Assembly (NCBI GenBank): GCA_026387665.1
Contig: JAPLLG010000013.1
Coordinates: 62,001-126,000, forward strand
Origin: Nitrospirota bacterium
Lineage (GTDB): Bacteria; Nitrospirota; Nitrospiria; Nitrospirales; Nitrospiraceae
Length of the DNA: 64,000 nt
Reading direction: 5' to 3'
The translations under genes and the position numbers were made by a program. Below are positions 7,628 to 15,782 of this stretch, piece after piece. Numbering within the stretch: position 1 is the first letter of the stretch; the number at the start of each line of letters is the position of its first letter. The notes beneath the pieces are model-generated. The model ran no database searches. It was not told the origin of the DNA and was given only the letters and a program-made list of their open reading frames with translations.

Positions 7628-9007
7628 ATGGCTACGCGATTAATCACACCCGCTCGCCCGAGCAAAAAGAAGACCACTATCGGTTTCGTCAACCTGGGTT
7701 GTTCGAAGAACCAGGTCGACTCAGAAATCATGTTAGGCACCTTAGTCACAGGCGGGTTTGCCCTGACCGATGATCCGAAAAAAGCCGAAGTCGTTATTAT
7801 CAATACCTGCGGCTTCATCGAAGAGGCCAAGCAGGAGTCGATCGATACGATCATCGCCCATGGTAAGTTGAAAGAATCGGGCTCCTGCCGCGTCTTGATT
7901 GCCGCAGGCTGTCTGGCCCAACGGTATCAAGGTGACCTCCTCAAGCAATTACCGGAACTGGATGGGGTGGTAGGAACCGGCGAGTTCGGGAAGATTGCGG
8001 AGATCTGCCGAAACCTCCTGGCACCGAAGAAACGGCAACAGAGGCTCTGGATCAGCGAGCCTCCTTACCTCTACGACGCGGATGCGCCGCGGCTCCGTCT
8101 CGGGAAGTCCCATAGCGCCTATGTAAAAATTGCCGAGGGCTGCAATCGCAATTGCGCCTTCTGCGCCATCCCCCTGATGAGGGGCAAACAGAAAAGCCGC
8201 CCGGTGGAATCGATCGTGGCAGAAGCCAAGCGCCTCGCGTCGGAAGGCGTGAAAGAAATCAACCTCATCTCCCAGGATACGGTGAACTACGGCGTCGATC
8301 TTGGCCTGCGCCAAGGCCTCACCACACTGCTTCGCGAGCTGGTCAAGGTGAAGGACTTGCACTGGATCCGTCCCTTCTATCTCTATCCGCAACAGGTCTC
8401 GGACGAGCTGCTGGATCTCTATGCCGGAGAAGAAAAGATCACCAAGTATATCGATATGCCCCTGCAGCACATCAACGACCGGATGCTCAAACGGATGCAC
8501 CGGTTAGGCGATCGGGCCGCCATTACGTCTCTCGTCGACCGGATCAGGACGCGCATTCCCGGCGTCACCTTCCGCACGGCCTTCATCGTGGGATTTCCAG
8601 GAGAGACGGAGCAGGAATTCGAAGAACTGAAAAGCTACGTGGAAGAGGCCGGGTTCGATCGGGTGGCGGTATTTTTATATTCGGACGAGGAAGATACCCC
8701 GGCCGTCGGGCTCGACGAGAAGGTCGAGCGATCGGTCATGGACGAGCGACGGAATGAAATCCTGGCCCTCCAGGAAGAAATCGCGTCAGCCAAGGGCCAG
8801 GCCCTGATCGGCTCCGTGATGGAGGTTTTGGTCGAAGGGGTTTCAGAGGAAACGGAGCTGCTGCTGGAAGGGCGCCATGAAGGGCTGGCTCCTGAGATCG
8901 ACGGGGTCGTCTACATCAATGACGGATCCGCCTCGGCAGGGGAGATCGTCAAGGTCGAGATCACCGATGCAGCGCTCTACGATCTGGTCGGCCACATCGT
9001 CACGTAA
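7628..9007 (+). CDS. rimO: Ribosomal protein S12 methylthiotransferase RimO
   Basis: 459 aa with the RimO layout. The N-terminal UPF0004 domain has cluster cysteines in NLGCSKNQVDSE, INTCGFIEEAKQESI and AAGCLAQRY. The radical-SAM motif CNRNCAFC follows (AEGCNRNCAFCAIPLMRG), and a C-terminal TRAM-like region from about residue 390. NLGCSKNQVDSEIM is typical of RimO rather than MiaB. It methylthiolates an Asp of ribosomal protein S12. Its TAA stop is followed at once by an inverted-repeat element. Confidence 0.93.
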   Translation: MATRLITPARPSKKKTTIGFVNLGCSKNQVDSEIMLGTLVTGGFALTDDPKKAEVVIINTCGFIEEAKQESIDTIIAHGKLKESGSCRVLIAAGCLAQRYQGDLLKQLPELDGVVGTGEFGKIAEICRNLLAPKKRQQRLWISEPPYLYDADAPRLRLGKSHSAYVKIAEGCNRNCAFCAIPLMRGKQKSRPVESIVAEAKRLASEGVKEINLISQDTVNYGVDLGLRQGLTTLLRELVKVKDLHWIRPFYLYPQQVSDELLDLYAGEEKITKYIDMPLQHINDRMLKRMHRLGDRAAITSLVDRIRTRIPGVTFRTAFIVGFPGETEQEFEELKSYVEEAGFDRVAVFLYSDEEDTPAVGLDEKVERSVMDERRNEILALQEEIASAKGQALIGSVMEVLVEGVSEETELLLEGRHEGLAPEIDGVVYINDGSASAGEIVKVEITDAALYDLVGHIVT

Positions 9008-9153
9008 AGGGCTGCTGAAAAAAACCGCCAGCAGGGGGCGGGATGGCCAGAAGGAGCCCCCCCTGTGCTCGCGCAACGCGCGGCTTAAGAAAGTCCTCGT
9101 TGGACGCGCGCAGTAGAGGGCTCCTCCTGGCCACCCTGCGTGTTAACAGGCTA
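9008..9153 (+). repeat. Stop-abutting inverted-repeat element, B type, copy 1
   Basis: The element starts directly after the rimO TAA. It opens with AGGGCTGCTGAAAAAAA, contains a long imperfect stem (TGGCCAGAAGGAGCCCC with GGGCTCCTCCTGGCCA), and a GC-rich core with CTGTGCTCGCGCAACGCGCG and CGTTGGACGCGCGCAGT. The same core occurs at 44523-44719 in the same orientation relative to its upstream gene. The outer right end (AACAGGCTA) is less well preserved. It may act as a transcript-end hairpin, a mobile repeat, or both. Confidence 0.7.
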
Positions 9154-9181
9154 CTCTCATCGGAAGTACTATAGGCACACG

Positions 9182-10045
9182 ATGGCACCACGAAAAGAAT
9201 CTGTCGTCCTCCTGATTCACTGCAAAGATCGCCGGGGCATTGTGGCCCAGGTCTCCGGCTTCATCCACGACTTCGGCGGAAACATCCTCGACTCGGAACA
9301 CCATACGGATGAAGAGACAAACGAATTTCTGATGCGTATGGAGTTTGCCACGGAGGGGTTGCAGATTCCGCCCGATGAGATCGCGACGGCCTTTGCTCCG
9401 GTCGCGAAAACCTTCGAGATGCGCTATGAGGTTCGCCCTTCCAGTCGCCGCACGAAAGTCGCGATGTTGGTCTCGAAGCAGGATCACTGTCTGGCAGATT
9501 TGCTCCAACGGCACAGGCGCGACGAATTGCACATCGATGTCCCCGTGATTATTTCCAATCACGACACCTGCGCAAGCTGGGCCGAGCTGTTCAAAATTCC
9601 CTTCTCCGTCTGTCCCGTGACCAAGGAAACCAAGCCCCAGCAGGAGCAGCAAGTGCTCTCCCTGCTGAAAGATCATCGCATCGAGCTGGTCGTTATGGCC
9701 CGGTACATGCAGATCCTCAGCGGTAACTTTCTTTCACAAGTCGGCTGTCCTGTCATCAATATCCACCACTCATTTTTGCCGGCCTTCATGGGAGCCAATC
9801 CCTATCGGCAGGCCTATGATCGGGGAGTGAAAATCATCGGGGCCACAGCACACTATGCCACGGAAGATCTGGACGAGGGTCCGATCATCGAGCAGGACGT
9901 CATGCGGGTGGGCCACCGGGATACAGTCGATGATTTAGTGAGGAAGGGCCGGGACCTGGAGGAAATTGTGTTGGCCCGCGCTGTGCGCCGCCACGTTGAA
10001 CGACGCGTGCTGGTGTATGGCAGAAAAACCGTCGTCTTCGATTAG
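9182..10045 (+). CDS. purU: Formyltetrahydrofolate deformylase
   Basis: 287 aa from ATG 9182; an upstream in-frame extension would read through the end of the repeat. An N-terminal ACT domain (VLLIHCKDRRGIVAQVSGF) is followed by a formyl-transferase-type domain with INIHHSFLPAF, GANPYRQAYDRGVKIIGATAHY and DEGPIIEQDV. The catalytic Asn/His/Asp pattern of PurU is present (N in VINIHHS, H in ATAHY, D in LDEGP). It hydrolyses 10-formyl-THF to formate and THF, balancing one-carbon pools together with the glycine cleavage genes nearby. Its TAG stop is directly followed by a repeat. Confidence 0.93.
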   Translation: MAPRKESVVLLIHCKDRRGIVAQVSGFIHDFGGNILDSEHHTDEETNEFLMRMEFATEGLQIPPDEIATAFAPVAKTFEMRYEVRPSSRRTKVAMLVSKQDHCLADLLQRHRRDELHIDVPVIISNHDTCASWAELFKIPFSVCPVTKETKPQQEQQVLSLLKDHRIELVVMARYMQILSGNFLSQVGCPVINIHHSFLPAFMGANPYRQAYDRGVKIIGATAHYATEDLDEGPIIEQDVMRVGHRDTVDDLVRKGRDLEEIVLARAVRRHVERRVLVYGRKTVVFD

Positions 10046-10169
10046 CAGGATACTGAAAAAGTCCGCCAGCTTCGTTCTCGCATCGTTCAGACCCTCAACG
10101 TACCCTCCGAGTACGCCTCGGACCTTCACTCGCTGCGGCCTTGCTGGACGGCCTTTTTGAGTATCCTGC
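10045..10169 (+). repeat. Stop-abutting inverted-repeat element, A type, copy 1
   Basis: A 125-bp element beginning at the last base of the purU stop (TAG, then CAGGATACTGAAAAAG). Its right end is the reverse complement (CTTTTTGAGTATCCTG), giving terminal inverted repeats of about 25 bp that continue into CGCCAGC/GCTGGACG. A second copy at 48582-48704 has about 84% identity by eye. Differences in the stem are matched on both sides. Interior palindromes such as CGTACCCTCCGAGTACG add structure. Confidence 0.8.
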
Positions 10170-10178
10170 AACATGCAA

Positions 10179-10204
10179 GATGGGGCAGCACTTGCTGCCC
10201 CATC
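10179..10204. terminator. Bidirectional hairpin between purU and degP
   Basis: An 11-bp perfect stem (GATGGGGCAGC and GCTGCCCCATC) with a 4-nt loop lies between the convergent purU and degP genes. There is no clear T-tract on either side, so termination is an inference from position and stem strength. Confidence 0.5.
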
Positions 10205-10217
10205 GCTACTGTAATCC

Positions 10218-11729
10218 CTAGATTTTTGCGCTGAGGAACAGCGCGTTGCCGCGCCGGTCGATCAAGATCAAGGCATTCTCGCCCTTTTTCAATCTGGACG
10301 AAACCTTCTCAAACTCCTTCACCGACTTGACCGGTTGACGGTTGATTTCACGGATCACATCCCCCCTCATCACCCCGGCCTTCTCCGCGCCGCTATCCGG
10401 CTCAACCGCTGTCACCACAACGCCCTTCCCCTTGACCCCGAGTTCCTTCGCTGTATTCCGATCCAGATCCTGAACTGCCACCCCGGCAAAGGCATAGTCC
10501 GCCTCGCCAGTCTCAGCCTTGGCAATCTTTGTGCTGTCAGGCTGTTCACCGACTATCACAGTGAGATCCTTCTCGTGGCCCTCACGGATTACCCGGATCG
10601 TCACCTTCGCGCCCACCGCTGTTTTTGTCACCTGCCGCTGAAGCGTGACCGCGTCTTCGACCGGCACACCCTGATAGGCCGTGATGATATCGCCTTGCCT
10701 CAGGCCTGCCTGACTCGCAGGGCCGTCATCCTTCACGTCGCTGATCAGAGCGCCCTTCGCATCTTTGAGGCCGAACGATTTCGCTAAATCCTGATTGAGA
10801 TCCTGAATCGAGACTCCGAGAAACCCTCGCACGACCTTGCCGCTCTTCACCAAACTTTCATAGATCGGCTTGCTCATGCTGGTCGGCACGGCGAAGCCTA
10901 CTCCTTGATAGCCGCCGGTTTGAGAAAAGATCGCCGTATTAATCCCCACCAGTTCGCCTTTGGTATTGACCAAGGCGCCGCCGGAATTTCCCGGATTGAT
11001 CGCCGCGTCTGTTTGAATGAAGTCTTCGTACTGGGTGATGCCCATGCGGCCTCTGCCCAATGCGCTCACAATGCCGAGGGTGACAGTGGAGTTCAGGCCG
11101 AAGGGATTGCCCACCGCCAACACATATTCCCCGACTTGCAATTTCGTGGCATCGCCCCAGGAGACAGTCGGAAGATTCTGTCCATCGATCTTCACGACGG
11201 CCAGATCCGTCTTGGGATCGGCCCCCACAATCTTGCCGGCAAACTCACGCTTGTCCGGTAACGTGATCGTGACGGTGCGCGCTCCTTCGATCACATGGTT
11301 ATTGGTCAGAATGTATCCGTCTTGTGAAACGATAACGCCGGAACCCTGTCCGCCGCCCCGATGTTCCCGTGGCTCACCGGGACCAGGGCCCTGCGGCCCA
11401 CGAAACCCGCGAGGGCCAAAGGGTCCCCCCGGTCCTCCAAAAAACTCCTCCATCCGTTCACGCAACTCATCCTGTCCGCCCCGGCTATCAGCCACCTTCT
11501 CGACCGTCACGGTCGTAATGTTGACCACGGCCGGCGTGACCGCTTTTGCGACCTCCGTAAATCCATTCGAGGGAGCGGCGTTCATCGTCAAGGCCACCGG
11601 CGTCGCTGTCGATGCAGCAGGGCTTGACGCATGGGACGGAGCAAGCGATTGACCGCCCCAGATTAGAAGGGCGCTCAACGCCGCGACCGCAATGGCACGT
11701 CCGATAGTCTGACGAACAGGCTGTCTCAT
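10218..11729 (-). CDS. degP: Periplasmic serine endoprotease of the HtrA/DegP (MucD) family
   Basis: 503 aa from ATG 11729, which has a near-perfect AAGGAGG Shine-Dalgarno. An N-terminal signal or anchor (residues 11-30, AIAVAALSALLIWGGQSLA) is followed by a Gly/Pro-rich linker near 98-120. The trypsin-like domain has His145 (TNNHVIEGA), Asp175 (DPKTDLAVV) and Ser249 (INPGNSGGAL). Two PDZ domains follow at roughly 300-385 and 410-500. It degrades or refolds damaged envelope proteins. It lies downstream of, and in the same direction as, a two-component system, which suggests an envelope-stress unit. Confidence 0.93.
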   Translation of the reverse strand: MRQPVRQTIGRAIAVAALSALLIWGGQSLAPSHASSPAASTATPVALTMNAAPSNGFTEVAKAVTPAVVNITTVTVEKVADSRGGQDELRERMEEFFGGPGGPFGPRGFRGPQGPGPGEPREHRGGGQGSGVIVSQDGYILTNNHVIEGARTVTITLPDKREFAGKIVGADPKTDLAVVKIDGQNLPTVSWGDATKLQVGEYVLAVGNPFGLNSTVTLGIVSALGRGRMGITQYEDFIQTDAAINPGNSGGALVNTKGELVGINTAIFSQTGGYQGVGFAVPTSMSKPIYESLVKSGKVVRGFLGVSIQDLNQDLAKSFGLKDAKGALISDVKDDGPASQAGLRQGDIITAYQGVPVEDAVTLQRQVTKTAVGAKVTIRVIREGHEKDLTVIVGEQPDSTKIAKAETGEADYAFAGVAVQDLDRNTAKELGVKGKGVVVTAVEPDSGAEKAGVMRGDVIREINRQPVKSVKEFEKVSSRLKKGENALILIDRRGNALFLSAKI

Positions 11730-11841
11730 GGTTTCCTCCTTGCGATGGACCAACCGAGGTGAAGACCGATGACGAGGTGCAAATCTTCAACTACCCTAGC
11801 AGTCGGCAATGAGAGGAGGATTAGGAAGGGATTAGAAGTCG

Positions 11842-13242
11842 CTAAGCAGTAGAGACCAGGGGGAGCCACACAGTAAAAGTCGAACCTTCGCCAACCTTGC
11901 TCTGGACCTCGATATGGCCATGGTGGGATTCAGCAATCCAGGAGCAAATCGCCAGGCCCAGGCCTGTGCCTTTCTTCGTATGGGCTCGCGCATTATCGGT
12001 GCGGTAGAACCGGTCGAAGATCTGAGGCTGGTCCTCTTGCGCGATCCCAATGCCATGATCGGTCACCGACAGACGGGCTTGCCCCTGCTCGATCGTCAAG
12101 GCCATCTCAACTGTACCGCCTGGACGAGAATATTTAATCGCGTTATCGGCGAGATTCAGGAAGAGTTCGCGCAAGCGCAGTTCATCGCCCGATACCACGG
12201 CCGGCTCGGTGGCTCTGAGCACAACCTGAACGTCCCGCTCCTGCCCCAGCAGCGAGGCCTGCCGCTGGACATCTTCAATGAGCGAGTCCAACGGGACCGG
12301 CAGATGCTCCATCTTCACCTCGCCCATGTCGGCCCGGGAGAGAAAGAGCAACTCATCCACGATACGCGTCATCCGATCGATTTCTTCCAGGTTGCTCTCC
12401 ATGACAGCCTTGTAGTCCTCGGGTTCGCGAGGACGGCGCAAGGCGAGCTCTGTTTCCCCCCTCATGACCGTCAGCGGCGTACGCAGCTCATGCGAGGCAT
12501 CGCTGCTGAACTGGCGGATCTGCCTGAAAGAAATTTCCAACCGATCGATCATGTTGTTGAACGTATTGGTCAGTCGTCCGATTTCGTCGGCTGAGGCAGG
12601 AGCTGTCAGCCGCTGAGTGAGGTCGCCCTCGGCAATACGTTGGGCTGCCAGCGTGATCGCATCGACCGGACGAAGGGCTCGGCCTGCCATGAACCAGCCT
12701 CCGGCGAGCGACACGGCCAGCGCAACCGGCATACTCACTAGCAGCACTAGTAGCAGGCGGTTCAAGGTATGTTCAACGGAATCCATCGTGGTGCCCACTT
12801 GAATGATATAGAGCAGGCTGCCCCGATAGACGATGGGAACGGAAATGAGGCGGAGCGGCGGTTCCTTGGGATATTTCGCCGACTCGAATAGGGTATGGCC
12901 CGAATAGGCGACTTCCAGGGCCTGCCGACTCAGCGGCATCTCATGTTGTTTGACGTTCGGCGAACGGATGGTGATGGTGCCGGAGGGACTGAAGATCTGG
13001 AAGAACTTATCGATGCGCGCCAGCTCGGGGAACTGCGACATCAGTTCCCCCTCGTCGACGAGGGGGAGGAACCCGCGCTCTTCCAGGGCCCGCACGGCGG
13101 CAGCGGCGGTTTCCTCCAGCGATTGATCGACCGCGTCGCGGAGGCTGCGCGCGGTCATCACATACAGAACCGTTGAAAAGATAATGAGGATCAGCGCGAG
13201 GGCTGTGCCGTACCAGAGGGTGAGCCGGACGCGAAGCGTCAT
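11842..13242 (-). CDS. Membrane sensor histidine kinase
   Basis: 466 aa. Transmembrane helix 1 lies near residues 9-30, a periplasmic sensing loop spans about 31-160, and helix 2 near 162-187. Then come HAMP (RALRPVDAITLAAQRI...), HisKA with phospho-acceptor His251 in SSDASHELRTPLTV, and a HATPase domain with NLADNAIKYSRPGG, DHGIGIAQEDQ and GTGLGLAICSWIAE. The architecture is that of OmpR-partner kinases such as CusS or CpxA-type. Its start codon overlaps the regulator stop (TGATG), so the two are translationally coupled. The signal sensed is unknown. Confidence 0.92.
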   Translation of the reverse strand: MTLRVRLTLWYGTALALILIIFSTVLYVMTARSLRDAVDQSLEETAAAAVRALEERGFLPLVDEGELMSQFPELARIDKFFQIFSPSGTITIRSPNVKQHEMPLSRQALEVAYSGHTLFESAKYPKEPPLRLISVPIVYRGSLLYIIQVGTTMDSVEHTLNRLLLVLLVSMPVALAVSLAGGWFMAGRALRPVDAITLAAQRIAEGDLTQRLTAPASADEIGRLTNTFNNMIDRLEISFRQIRQFSSDASHELRTPLTVMRGETELALRRPREPEDYKAVMESNLEEIDRMTRIVDELLFLSRADMGEVKMEHLPVPLDSLIEDVQRQASLLGQERDVQVVLRATEPAVVSGDELRLRELFLNLADNAIKYSRPGGTVEMALTIEQGQARLSVTDHGIGIAQEDQPQIFDRFYRTDNARAHTKKGTGLGLAICSWIAESHHGHIEVQSKVGEGSTFTVWLPLVSTA

Positions 13243-13913
13243 CAGTCGGCCTTTAACATATAGCCACTACCGCGAACCGTGTGGATCAGTTTCTTGACGC
13301 GGCCCCGGTCAATCTTGTTGCGAAGGTAGTTCACGTAGACATCGATAACATTGGTAAAGGTGTCGAAGTCCTGATTCCACACATGCTCGGAGATCATGGG
13401 CCTGGTCAGGACACGGCCCGTGTGGCGCATCAGATATTCGAGCAGGGCATATTCCTTCAAGGTGAGATCGATCCGCTGACCGCCCCTGGTCACTTCGCGT
13501 GTGGCCGGGTTCAGCAGCAGATCGTCGATCTGGAGCACGCCAGGACTCTCGGTGGCGCCGCGGCGCAGCAAGGCGCGAATGCGGGCGAGCAGTTCATCGA
13601 TCGCGAAGGGCTTGGTGAGGTAATCGTCCGCTCCTGCATCAAGGCCCTTGACCCGCTGGTCGACTTGCGACTGAGCGGTCAGAATCAGGATGGGAGTTTG
13701 AATCTTCGCCTGGCGGATCCCCTTGACGATCTCCAGACCAGGTAACGTCGGCACCATCAAATCGACGATCACCAAGTCGTAGTTGGTGGCGAAGGCCAGC
13801 TCCAGACCCTTTGCGCCGTCCTCGCAAAGATCAACGGCGTAACTCTCCTCTTCAAGCGCGCGCTTGATAAAAGAGCCGACTTTCGTTTCGTCTTCAATGA
13901 CTAGAATGCGCAT
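13242..13913 (-). CDS. OmpR/PhoB-family response regulator
   Basis: 223 aa. The receiver domain (residues 1-115) has the acidic pocket IEDE, phospho-acceptor Asp51 in LVIVDLMVP, Thr in LILTAQS and Lys in YLTKPFAIDELLARI. A winged-helix DNA-binding domain follows (LTLKEYALLEYLMRHTGRVLTR ... TNVIDVYVNYLRNKID ... TVRGSGYML). It shares one base with the downstream kinase gene. The closest type is CusR/QseB-like. The adjacent degP gene is a plausible target. Confidence 0.93.
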   Translation of the reverse strand: MRILVIEDETKVGSFIKRALEEESYAVDLCEDGAKGLELAFATNYDLVIVDLMVPTLPGLEIVKGIRQAKIQTPILILTAQSQVDQRVKGLDAGADDYLTKPFAIDELLARIRALLRRGATESPGVLQIDDLLLNPATREVTRGGQRIDLTLKEYALLEYLMRHTGRVLTRPMISEHVWNQDFDTFTNVIDVYVNYLRNKIDRGRVKKLIHTVRGSGYMLKAD

Positions 13914-13928
13914 AGTTTTCGCTGCGGG

Positions 13929-13937
13929 ATTATACCA
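13929..13937 (-). promoter_or_regulatory. Extended -10 promoter of the regulator-kinase pair
   Basis: On the minus strand the sequence TGGTATAAT forms a perfect -10 hexamer with the TG extension, 15 bp before the regulator ATG. No good -35 box is visible, which fits an extended -10 promoter that may need help from an activator, possibly the regulator itself. Confidence 0.55.
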
Positions 13938-13963
13938 GACCTCTGCCGACTAATCGCCTGCCA

Positions 13964-15628
13964 TCACGTCGGCAAAAAACGTGTGATCATCACAGGCTCA
14001 TGGGTCAGGGCCCTGCCCTCGTCAGTCCGTCGGATAAGGCTGTGGGCCAACCAACGTTGATCGTCGCGGGCCGGGTAGTCCGACCGGTAATGGGCCCCGC
14101 GACTTTCTGTCCTCGCGAGAGCGCTGGCGACGATGGTCTCCGCGACATCGAGCAGGCACTGAAGCTCGAGGGCCTGCACGAGATCCGTATTGAACACCAG
14201 GCCCCTGTCCTGCAACGTGACGGAGGCGGCTCGATGGGTCAAGGCCGCGATGGCCGAGAGCGCGGCGGACATGGACTCCTGAGTCCTGACGAGGCCCAAG
14301 TTGAGGCTCATCGTCTGGCCCAGCTCTTCCCTGATCTGCCAGGATTTCATCGACCCCTCCTGTGCTAGCAGCCGCTGAACGCGAGCCTGTTCGATCCTGA
14401 GCTGATCTGTCGTGAGGGGCTGCGATGTAACGGTTCGCACATATTCTCCGGCTCGAATGCCGGCGCGGCGGCCAAACACAATCGTTTCCAGGAGCGAATT
14501 GCCCCCGAGCCGGTTCGCGCCATGCACACTGACGCAGGCACATTCGCCTGCCGCGTAAAGTCCTGCGATGCCTGTTTCGGTCCATTGATTGGTCCGGACG
14601 CCGCCCATCTGATAATGCGCACCAGGCCGGACAGGAATGGGGGTCTCGATTGGATCAAGTCCGGCAAACTCAATGGCCAGTTCCCTGATCTGAGGAAGCC
14701 GTTCAAGAATGCGCTGGCGTCCAAGGTGCCGCAGGTCCAACAACACACAACCGTCGACCCCGCGGCCTTCGAGGATTTCCTGCCCGATAGCCAAGGAGAC
14801 CGTGGAACGGGTAGCCAGCTCCATCTGCTGCGGGGCATAGGTCTTCATAAACCGTTCGCCCAGCGTATTCAGGAGATAGCCTCCCTCTCCGCGAGCCCCT
14901 TCGGTAATGAGAATGCCGGTGCCCTTGAGGGTGGTGGGATGGAACTGCACAAATTCCATGTCCGCCAGAGGAGCCCCGGCTCGATAGGCGAGCGCCATCC
15001 CGTCACCGGTATTGATCACGGCGTTCGTGCTCGTCAGGAAGACGCGCCCGCTGCCTCCCGTGGCCAAGATGACGGCTTTCGCCCGGATCGTCTGCAAGCC
15101 TCCATGGATCAGGTCCCAGGCGACCACGCCACGGCAAGCTCCGTCTTCCACGAGCAAGGAGGTGACATACCATTCTTCATAGACGGCGATGCGCCGCTTG
15201 AGGAGCTGCTCGTACATGGCGTGAAGGATGGCGTGGCCGGTGCGGTCTGCCGCGTAGCAGGTGCGGGGGAAACCGGCTCCGCCGAAGGGGCGCTGAGCGA
15301 TACGGCCCTGTTCGTCGCGACTGAAGATGACGCCCAGCCGTTCTAACTCGAGAATGTCCCCAGGGGCTTCGCGGCACATGGCCTCGATCGCATCCTGATC
15401 GCCGAGATAGAGCCCGCCCTTCGCCGTATCGAAGGCATGGGCTTCCCAGGAATCGTCTTCTCCCAACGCCGCGTTGATGCCCCCCTGCGCTGCCACGGAA
15501 TGGCTCCGAACCGGATGGACCTTGGACATCACGGCCACGTCCAGATCAGACGGAGCGGCAACCGCCGCCCTCATCCCTGCGAGGCCTGCTCCGATAATGA
15601 GAATGTCGTGCTGTTTCACAGTCTGCAC
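13964..15628 (-). CDS. sdhA: Succinate dehydrogenase/fumarate reductase flavoprotein subunit
   Basis: 554 aa from a GTG start. FAD-binding [15 protein letters not shown] is followed by His43 in [11 protein letters not shown], the position of the covalent 8-alpha-histidyl FAD in SdhA/FrdA. Further motifs are [39 protein letters not shown] and the C-terminal [17 protein letters not shown]. The His and the C-terminal motif separate it from NadB, which lacks them. It oxidises succinate as part of complex II. No sdhB, sdhC or sdhD lies next to it, so its partners must be encoded elsewhere. Confidence 0.85.
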   Translation of the reverse strand: MQTVKQHDILIIGAGLAGMRAAVAAPSDLDVAVMSKVHPVRSHSVAAQGGINAALGEDDSWEAHAFDTAKGGLYLGDQDAIEAMCREAPGDILELERLGVIFSRDEQGRIAQRPFGGAGFPRTCYAADRTGHAILHAMYEQLLKRRIAVYEEWYVTSLLVEDGACRGVVAWDLIHGGLQTIRAKAVILATGGSGRVFLTSTNAVINTGDGMALAYRAGAPLADMEFVQFHPTTLKGTGILITEGARGEGGYLLNTLGERFMKTYAPQQMELATRSTVSLAIGQEILEGRGVDGCVLLDLRHLGRQRILERLPQIRELAIEFAGLDPIETPIPVRPGAHYQMGGVRTNQWTETGIAGLYAAGECACVSVHGANRLGGNSLLETIVFGRRAGIRAGEYVRTVTSQPLTTDQLRIEQARVQRLLAQEGSMKSWQIREELGQTMSLNLGLVRTQESMSAALSAIAALTHRAASVTLQDRGLVFNTDLVQALELQCLLDVAETIVASALARTESRGAHYRSDYPARDDQRWLAHSLIRRTDEGRALTHEPVMITRFLPT

Positions 15629-15663
15629 TCATACGTGACTCTCCGCTCGAAGGCAAGTCCGGA

Positions 15664-15742
15664 AACTCTCTCGCAGCCTCTGGAGAAGAGGTGGCGAACA
15701 TGGTACTCTGCGGGCCGCAAACGGCTCAGTCGAGAGAGAGTT
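15664..15742 (+). promoter_or_regulatory. Foldable leader upstream of gcvP
   Basis: The leader can form a three-stem junction. A closing stem pairs CTCTCTCG at 15666-15673 with CGAGAGAG at 15731-15738. An inner hairpin CCTCT/AGAGG (15677-15691) has loop GGAGA. A second hairpin, GGGCCG/CGGCTC (15712-15727), has loop CAAA. It ends about 40 nt before the gcvP ATG. The conserved core of the glycine riboswitch is not evident. Function is not known. Confidence 0.4.
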
Positions 15743-15782
15743 CTCGACCAACGACATCTATCCGAAGGACAAGACGAACGCC

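Noticed and set aside
9966-10160. Open frames through the repeats at 10045 and 48582 that share a peptide like VLASFRPSTYPP
   Set aside because: The similarity comes from translating the same DNA repeat; the frames cross the purU and CDGSH genes out of frame and have no ribosome binding site.
13964-15628. Annotation as L-aspartate oxidase NadB
   Set aside because: The [10 protein letters not shown] histidine and the C-terminal [14 protein letters not shown] motif fit SdhA/FrdA better than NadB.
15629-15782. Classic glycine riboswitch before gcvP
   Set aside because: The leader folds, but I could not find the conserved tandem aptamer core, so only an unassigned structured leader is reported.
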